This document shows positions 57,581-64,000 of a stretch of 64,000 bases of DNA, in pieces (positions within the stretch are counted from its first letter, which is position 1; the number at the start of each line of letters is the position of its first letter). Below the pieces are notes generated by a model. The model was not told the origin of the DNA, did not search any database, and was given only the letters and a program-made list of their open reading frames with translations. Made by a program: the position numbers and the translations under genes. The DNA comes from Persicaria tinctoria. Lineage: Eukaryota > Streptophyta > Magnoliopsida > Caryophyllales > Polygonaceae. The stretch spans positions 34,981,373-35,045,372 of the forward strand of contig JBANSL010000008.1 in NCBI GenBank assembly GCA_037127255.1, written 5' to 3'.

Positions 57581-58532
57581 CTTGTAATTCTTCCTTATAC
57601 TTTCGTTTCCCCCAATTTATAGCCCTAGGATTGTTCACTATATATTGTTTAATTTTGTATGCCCTTGGTATTTGATTGTGTAAAGTTGTATATATGAAGA
57701 CAATGAAGTTACTAGGAAAGACAAGATCGTGGCAATCAGAGGATAAAGCACAACGGGGACAAATGGGTTCAATGTATTTCATGACAGATTGAAGGAGGTA
57801 CATGTTTAAATGAACCAAGTGTTTCGTTTGGTCTCTTTAGATTTCAAAAATATTGAAGTGATGTGACTTAGGGGTACCTGAACAACCCTTTATCTTTTCT
57901 GCTAATGATTTTACTTAAGCAGCTCCTTATTAGTTAACTTTATGTATAAAAGATTAATAGATGATAGGAAAAATATTTGAAGCTGCTTATTCAATGCCGA
58001 TGTGTATGTTGTTAACTTGATGTCTTTTTTATTTGTGTGAACTCGTAATGATTTTACTATCTAGCCTACTGCAGGTATGTGTTAGAATCCATGTTTTAAA
58101 TATACTTAATGACCTGACAAATCTTTCCTATTGGCTGATCAACATTATATTCACTTGTGCCGCAATTCTAAGAGATTTGGTATTAAGGATATGACTTCTT
58201 TTTTGTTTCTTATTTTTTTTAGTAAAAGGCGAAAAAATAGTTCGAATTGTGATCACTGCGTTTCTTTTTGTGAACTAGTAATGATGCAGACTTTCTGCTT
58301 TGCATGTATTATATAGTAGCTCTGGCACAATTATTGGATAGATACAAGTGAAAAATAGTTAGAATAATAATTTTTAATAAAGCAATATGTGGGGGAAAAA
58401 TAATTTTTAACATACCTTTTTAAAATATAAACTCCTACATGTTTTCCCCTTTAAAATTGGAATTGTAATGAAAAGCTCCATACGCAGTAGATGTCTAGTA
58501 GGTAGTAGGTATGGTTTGACTTGGTATTTGCC

Positions 58533-58535
<3 letters not shown>

Positions 58536-58569
<34 letters not shown>
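58536..58569. repeat. (TA)n microsatellite
   Basis: An uninterrupted TA repeat of about 34 bp inside the CACTA element. Confidence 0.9.
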
Positions 58570-58572
<3 letters not shown>

Positions 58573-59194
58573 GCTTTTTAGTTATAACAGTTCATAGTTA
58601 CTTTCAGTATATATATTCATTTCTTGCACTATTCTCTATTAAATTTTAAAATTTCTATAAAAGTTGCATTTGTGTAATATCTGCCTCTTTGGACCTGCCA
58701 TTCAAAACACAACAGCTAGCTAACATTTTCATCGTGTTTTTGGGGATTTACTCCTTGGCTTGTAAGATGACCTGGCTGAATTGTCGCTCATATTATGACC
58801 TGTGAATGACTCAGTGACTCAGTCTCTGTAATAGACATCTATTTGTCTGATTTGGTGTTCATTAACATTTGCACGTATGACCATAACCAACTCTGCTAGG
58901 AGACATAACTCACACTGCCATTTGGAAATGAATGTTTCCTAATTGGCTTGAAATCTTATATTATAACATTTTATCAAGTCTGGTTATGTTGGAGATCGAA
59001 GGTTCATTCTAACTTTAGCTAGTCCTTAATTTGGTGGAAATAAAAGATTTCTAGCTTCCAATTTATCTTCATTATAAATAGTTCATCTTCTGAACCTCTT
59101 GATACTTGTGCAACAAAATCAAAGTTCATAGCAGTGAACGAGTTCTTGTTATGAGCAGGAAATCCTAATTGAAGCCGTGACTTTTTGTTGTTGC

Positions 59195-59452
59195 CAGTGA
59201 GATAGAAGATGGAGTCTGGTGAGCGTGAAGAATCTGCATAATCTATACAGGGATGCAGATTCATACAGGGATGACAATTCTAATGACAGATTCAATCTGA
59301 CCATGAACAAGCTCTATGCTTGGAACCTGGTGGAATATGGCCATGTGATCATGCTTGACGCTGACAACCTTTTCCTTCGGAAGATGGACGAGTTATTCCA
59401 ATGTGAGCAGAACTGCAATCTCACCATTTTGGTTGTCTTTAAGTCACTATAG
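59195..59452 (+). pseudogene. GT8 glycosyltransferase fragment (PGSIP6/7/8-like)
   Basis: The frame reads VSVKNLHNLYRDADSY, NDRFNLTMNKLYAWNLVEYG, HVIMLDADNLFLRKMDELFQ and C-EQ-C. This is the central block of plant glycogenin-like GT8 enzymes, with the metal-binding DxD as DAD and the FxLxxxKLYAW motif. After Cys the expected FINPCIF sequence is replaced by unrelated residues and a TAG at 59450. No other GT8 exon is evident, so it is a captured or truncated exon. Intact relatives include the inositol phosphorylceramide glucuronosyltransferase IPUT1. Confidence 0.75.
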
Positions 59453-59888
59453 GCAAGTACATAAACAAGGCTTGATTAAGTCCTCTAGTGTATATAATCT
59501 GTGAATAGTTCTTGATTGTGTTGAGTACATTGTTAAATCCCCTTGCTCCTAGTGCAAATGCTCGATCATGTGACCAGCTTGTAAATATTTTTTGTTAATA
59601 TTAGCTGATTATTTGTTATAAAGAATTTGGTGTATTTTGATTTTTTTTTTTAAATATGGACTTTTTAGCCCGGGTCAAAAGAATCTGGGCTAAAAAGCAT
59701 TTTTTTTTAAATTTCAGAAATAAATTAGCGATGGCTATTAGCCGTCGCTAAAGTCCATTTGCCACGGCACTTTTGGCCACTGCTGATTTGCCGTTACTAT
59801 GCCGTCGCTAATGAGCATTGGCGACGGCAAATTCGTTTTTAGCGACGGGGATCTGCCGTTGCTAATATATATATTTTTTTTTGTGGTA

Positions 59889-60138
59889 TACCCACTCTAA
59901 ATCATAGATCGAAACACATATTCAAAAAATTTGGCATAATGCATTATTCTCATTTCTCAAGTAGTAAACCCTCTTACAGTACGTCTTACTGGTAGTTACT
60001 AGCACTAATTTGGAAATGTACAATTGTTACCCATTCATTTCATATACTATCATGCATATACTCCATATTTTTTTAGGGTTTTTTCATTTCAAATTACAGA
60101 AACTCTTCTAACACGGACAATTGTTAAATTGATTTTTC
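59889..60138. other. AT-rich intergenic stretch
   Basis: I see nothing that I can support here. Confidence 0.4.
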
Positions 60139-60293
60139 TATCCTATGGGTATTGTTACATACACCGCAAATCCTCTATAAAAAATGCACGTCCATTTCAA
60201 CCCGCAAGCCATTTTAATTAATTAGCACTATTTTCTAATTAATTCAACCTTACACGTCGTTTTTGTGGTGTATTTATCCGGACCGCATAGGAT
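60139..60293. repeat. Short inverted-repeat element (about 155 bp)
   Basis: The left end TATCCTATGGGTATTG and the right end, read inward TATCCTATGCGGTCC, are followed by ATACACCGCAAA and ATACACCACAAA. It has the build of a small MITE; the superfamily is not clear and no target duplication stands out. Confidence 0.5.
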
Positions 60294-60405
60294 AATAGCA
60301 CTAATTTGAAAATGTTTTTAAATTTTTAATTAGTTTAGTTTTTTTAATTAGATTCCTAGGGTCCTTGCTTTTTTGTTAGCAAATCTTTCCCACTTTAGGA
60401 TCTTA

Positions 60406-61239
60406 GACCATCCGCAACAGAGCTCCACCCGAATCAAAATATGTGCCACATCAGCAATTTTTTGCTTTTTGAAGAGAGAGAAAACGTTGATTCGGGGGAG
60501 GAGAATCAACTGCCAGCGTCGGTTCATCCTCTTCTTTTTTTTTTCTTTTTTTTCTAACCAATATAAGCACGCCACATGGCAGTGTGATTTTAATTAATTT
60601 AAAACCTCATTTATTTGTTAAATAAATTTGTTTTTTTAAAAAAAAAATATTTTTGAATATGATTTATTTTTCTCTACCCAATGACACCCATTTTGCATAT
60701 GTTTGAAATAAATTTTTTTTTCATAAGTTTACCATATGTTAAAGATTTATAGTCACATAAATAACATTAACTTAAATCAACATAAATTTAAACATTAAAT
60801 AACATTACTCACTACACATGGAACATGATTTTTTTTTTAATAAAAAAACTTACACCATAAAAATACATAATTTTTTTTTAAAAAAAAAATTAGTATTGGG
60901 TTACATATAGTTAGCCTTGTTTTTTTTTGTTTTCGTGTTTTTGCAGTTTATCAATTTAATAAAATATTTCTAAATTTAATTGTGTGCCTTTTATTTTATT
61001 TTAATGACACGTATATTAATATTAATAATATCATTAAAATAAAGTTTTAAGTAAAATAAATCAATATTTAGCTTAATAAATATAAAAAAGTGTAAAGTGA
61101 GTTTTGATTCGCGCGACTCACTGTTGTGGATGAAAAATGTAAAAAGCTGAAAAGTTAGTGGAAAGCTGACGTGGCAGGAATAGTTGCTGATGTGGTTGAA
61201 ATGAGTTTTGATTCGTGTGACTCTTTGTTGCTGATGGTC
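60406..61239. mobile_element. PIF/Harbinger-type MITE (Tourist-like), 834 bp
   Basis: The left TIR GACCATCCGCAACAGAG and the right end, read inward GACCATCAGCAACAAAG, continue into ACCCGAATCAAAA and ACACGAATCAAAA. TTA flanks both sides (60403-60405 and 61240-61242), the expected 3-bp duplication. CCACATCAGCA near the left and TGACGTGGCAG near the right are further inverted matches. There is no coding capacity. Confidence 0.8.
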
Positions 61240-61242
61240 TTA

Positions 61243-62159
61243 TCCTATGCCCTTAGGGCATAGGATAGAAAAGCCGTTGTTAAATAAATGCTCTTTTATT
61301 TCCCTCCTATTTCACTTTTAAATTTCCCTCCTATATTTTTCTTCCCTCTCTCTTATGAAATTTCATTGCCTCCCAATAAAATTTCACTCCATTATTTTCA
61401 TTCCCTTCTATTTTATGAAATTTCATTTGTAATGAATAATCTAATTAACAAAAATAAAATTTGATGAGGAAAAAATAAAATAAAATGAAATTTTACTTAT
61501 GTGATAATCTAATTAACAAAAATAAAATGAGCAATCAAATCATTTGTAATGAATAAAATATAAAATCACAGCTTTGTTGAAACATCAAAGACAATATATA
61601 ATTTGTTTTTAACAAATTTTATATCATCTACTTAAATACTTAATAATCAAACACAAATAATTGAATATGGTTTTTAAAAAGAGATTACGGGAATATGAAT
61701 ATATGATAGTTTTATAAGTTGTATACTTAATACTTGTATTTAGAATTTTATATAATCTCACATAAGTAAAATTATCAAAAATAAAATGATCGATCAAATT
61801 ACTTGAAATGAATAAAATGATCGATTAAATTACCAAAAATTTATTATTTTTAAATTATGTAATAATCTAATTACCAAAAGATGAGTACAATGAGGATATT
61901 ATAACTTGAATCATATATGATTTTATTTGAAAACCACTTTTTGAAAGACATAAATACACAATCACACAAATAATGTGAATGATCTTTTAGATAGGGAATC
62001 AAGCATTATATTGCCAAATTTTAATGAAATTAATGATGAATAGAATGAGCTTACGAATCCATGAGTAAATTATATACTGAATCATATTTAATTTTACTAA
62101 AAGTACTTTTTGAAATACACAAATAACATGAATAACATGAATTACATATTCAATTTAAT
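61243..62159. other. AT-rich stretch with repeated words
   Basis: No gene. TGAAATTTCAT-like and AATAAAATGATCGATCAAATT-like words recur (61370-61840), suggesting a decayed repeat. Confidence 0.45.
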
Positions 62160-62503
62160 AAAATTGATCACCCGAAAGTCCTGAACGAACATGATTCAAC
62201 AAATTCAACCCAAACAATTAAAAGTTCGAAACAAACGTAGACCCGCTTCTACTTGAAACCTGAATGAGACCGACCCGAAACCCGAACAAGACCGACCCGA
62301 TTCTGACCGAAAACCCGAATGGGTCGAACCCGATTCTGACCGAAACCCGACCAATCTGAATTTCATTTTGACCGAATCCGACCCGACTCGACCCGACCAA
62401 GCCTGATACAGAAATTTTGCCCGAGTTGACCCGACTCATCAGTGACCCGACCCGAATGTGTTCGACCCGAACCCGACCAAATAACCAGAATTGCCAGCTT
62501 AAA
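62160..62503. repeat. hAT-type subterminal array (GACCCGA repeats)
   Basis: More than fifteen copies of ACCCGA or GACCCGA occur between 62240 and 62480. The right border reads inward TAAGCTGGCAATTCTGG, similar to a hAT end. The matching left end was not identified. Confidence 0.5.
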
Positions 62504-63294
62504 TGTATAAACTATATGGAGCTAAAGTATTAAAATCTTGAATGAAGTTGATGGAAAATTAACCATAAACAATATTCGAATGGGTTGTGGAGGAAGAAAT
62601 TGGTTAGAAGATTGAAAGATTTGTAAGGATTAAGAATCATGCTTGACAACGCTAGCCGATGTTAAAACTTGTATGAAAGATTTGACCGAATCCTCCTACA
62701 TATTAGAAAAATAATATTTTTAAAATTTTTTTAATCCTATTGTATTTCATGGTGAACCCTTAATTTCATCATCATATTTTTTTACATGGCTTACCTATGA
62801 AACAGACTAAGCTATCAACGTTGTGTGTTATGAGTTGCTTTAAGACTATGTTTATTTTCATTAGAGTCTAATGACAACTTATTTTCATAACCATAATAGA
62901 TTTCACACCGTGCATATGAAATAGGCTGTAGAAAATGAATGATTTATGTTTTTACTCGTTTTAAGGTCGTGTGTGTAACTTAATCGGAGCTCAATTATTA
63001 TTCCAATTTGACTTATAATAGACTATTAGACGTACATTAGATATTTTTAATTTTTGGTATTTTTTTATTCTCATTACATTTAATAATGAAACCTGATTTT
63101 CTTGGCCATAATATATTTCACACCATGCTTGTAAATCGGGCTGAATAAAAAATTAATGATTTATGTGTTTACTTTTGTTTGTGTGTATTTTTATGGGAAT
63201 CCAATTACATCAAATTAACCTATTACTAAAACAACACAACCCACTTAATGTTGCCGAATGACAACAATGAGCTCCTAGCTAATTGCCAGGTCTA
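62504..63294. repeat. Diverged tandem duplication and a hAT-like end
   Basis: Blocks near 62880-62960 and 63095-63175 share CATAATANATTTCACACC-TGC and AATGATTTATGT, spaced about 215 bp. At 63278-63294 AATTGCCAGGTCTA reads inward TAGACCTGGCAATT, a hAT-type terminus without an identified partner. No gene. Confidence 0.45.
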
Positions 63295-63503
63295 AAGCCC
63301 ACCAATCATACACAAACTCATCCAAGCCGAATCTTTCACCCATTATGACGCAGAATTCAATGCACATACCCAACATGAATGTGTACAATATCAAGCTAAT
63401 GTGTTATTCTGAAACATAGAAGGGGATTTTCTTTCACTTGTCCCTGCATTCGATTACCCATTGGGCCATTTCTCATAAGAGGACTTAATGAAGTTGAACT
63501 TAC

Positions 63504-63850
63504 TCTCTACTTTCCCTATCAAAATGTATGACCTTCACAACAATATACTCATCTTTTTCAGAATCCTCTCTCATTACTCTTGCAGCCACCTGAAAATCAT
63601 AATGCATGTTAAGCATTATAGCATTTGACAGCACAATCATTCAAAAGAAAGAAATAATGCTAAATGTGACATGAAGGGCCTTAATAAAATCTCAAAAGCA
63701 ACATAAATTAAGAACGATACTCATACATGTTCCCGCTTTAGGTTAGCACAATTATTGAGTTGATTTCTCAAGGAAGGAGAGACCTTTGCGACATCTGAAT
63801 CAAGCTTTCGTTTCTTTTTTTGATCGTTGCCTTCCGCATCTCAAGAAGGA
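63504..63850 (-). pseudogene. SGF29-like SAGA subunit, two internal exons (partial)
   Basis: Exon A (about 63850-63727) encodes AEGNDQKKKRKLDSD, then SPSLRNQLNNCANLK. Exon B (63589-63504) encodes VAARVMREDSEKDEYIVVKV, then HFDRESR. Exon B has consensus AG/GT borders, exon A a GT donor, and neither has a stop. Plant SGF29 links SAGA to histone H3 trimethylated on Lys4 through tandem Tudor domains; exon B covers the start of the first Tudor domain. The remaining Tudor exons are not found toward 59900, and the hAT-like end at 63294 lies where they would follow. The gene's start lies beyond the window. It is probably truncated, but a long intron is possible. Confidence 0.65.
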
Positions 63851-64000
63851 ACCAAAGGGAAAGCATCCATATAAGCAAAACCAATTACTAAAGCATCAAC
63901 CAGAACCCAAAAGCCACGGGGTTTTAGGAAAACATGCATATAACGAAACTTTCTACGTGGTGGCACTAAAGCTTTTGATTAGTCTAACCATAAACCTAAT
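63851..64000. other. Window edge, probably intron of the SGF29-like gene
   Basis: No further exon is recognised. On the minus strand the sequence leads into exon A through TTCCTTCTTGAG. Confidence 0.4.

Larger units (their letters stand above)
56814..59888. mobile_element. CACTA-like element carrying host gene pieces
   Basis: The left end AACTACAAAAAAAAATT and the right end, read inward TACCACAAAAAAAAAT, are close to the CACTACAAAAA terminus of En/Spm elements. The left subterminal region repeats AGCCACGCC and GCCGTGGCTA (56836-56935). The right repeats GCCGTCGCTA and AGCGACGG (59728-59865) and has a TTTTTAGCCCGGGTC hairpin (59664-59698). No transposase is seen. The 3.1-kb interior contains spliced-gene-like sequence, including a GT8 fragment. 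A 3-bp duplication could not be confirmed. Confidence 0.65.

Overview
The window is plant nuclear DNA, very probably from a eudicot. It has spliced plant genes with GT-AG introns, plastid-derived insertions, Stowaway MITEs flanked by TA, and every major class of plant transposon. I cannot name the species from sequence alone. Most of the 64 kb is transposon sequence, much of it nested. The clearest intact host gene is a RING-H2 E3 ubiquitin ligase of the ZFP1/MBR2 type on the minus strand (CDS 34569 to 32123, six coding exons, 480 residues).

Layout. 1-503: a rearranged plastid insertion (rps2 joined to 23S rRNA). 504-3676: AT-rich DNA with a retroelement remnant and a MITE. 3677-31521: a nest. 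A roughly 1 kb Pack-MULE (9-bp target duplication) received a PIF/Harbinger element (TCA duplication). The Harbinger then received three hAT elements, each with an 8-bp duplication. One of these hATs received an LTR retrotransposon with 3.27-kb LTRs (TGGTG duplication), which in turn contains a broken chromovirus-like Gypsy gag-pol. Removing the insertions leaves sizes normal for each family: Harbinger about 3.9 kb, MULE about 1.0 kb.

31522-36107: the E3 ligase gene with its promoter. 36108-38558: a retroposed minus-strand sequence with a 17-bp duplication, interrupted by a second copy of the third hAT family. 39018-47798: three LINE fragments. The largest is split by a Copia element with 166-bp LTRs that differ at only two positions, although its interior no longer codes. 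47799-51333: an unidentified short ORF, two abutting hATs and a MITE nested in a MITE.

51650-53380: exon remains of a KONJAC/GMPPA-like GDP-mannose pyrophosphorylase family gene. 54820-54951: an orphan first exon. 55737-56566: a two-exon gene resembling the C-terminal part of plant GTE proteins without a bromodomain. 56814-59888: a CACTA-like element that carries a fragment of a GT8 (plant glycogenin-like) gene. 59889-64000: a Harbinger-type MITE, hAT ends, a diverged tandem repeat and, at the right edge, two exons of an SGF29-like SAGA subunit gene.

The genes do not form a pathway. The coherent story is the order of insertion, which can be read from the target-site duplications, and the capture or decay of host gene pieces by transposons.
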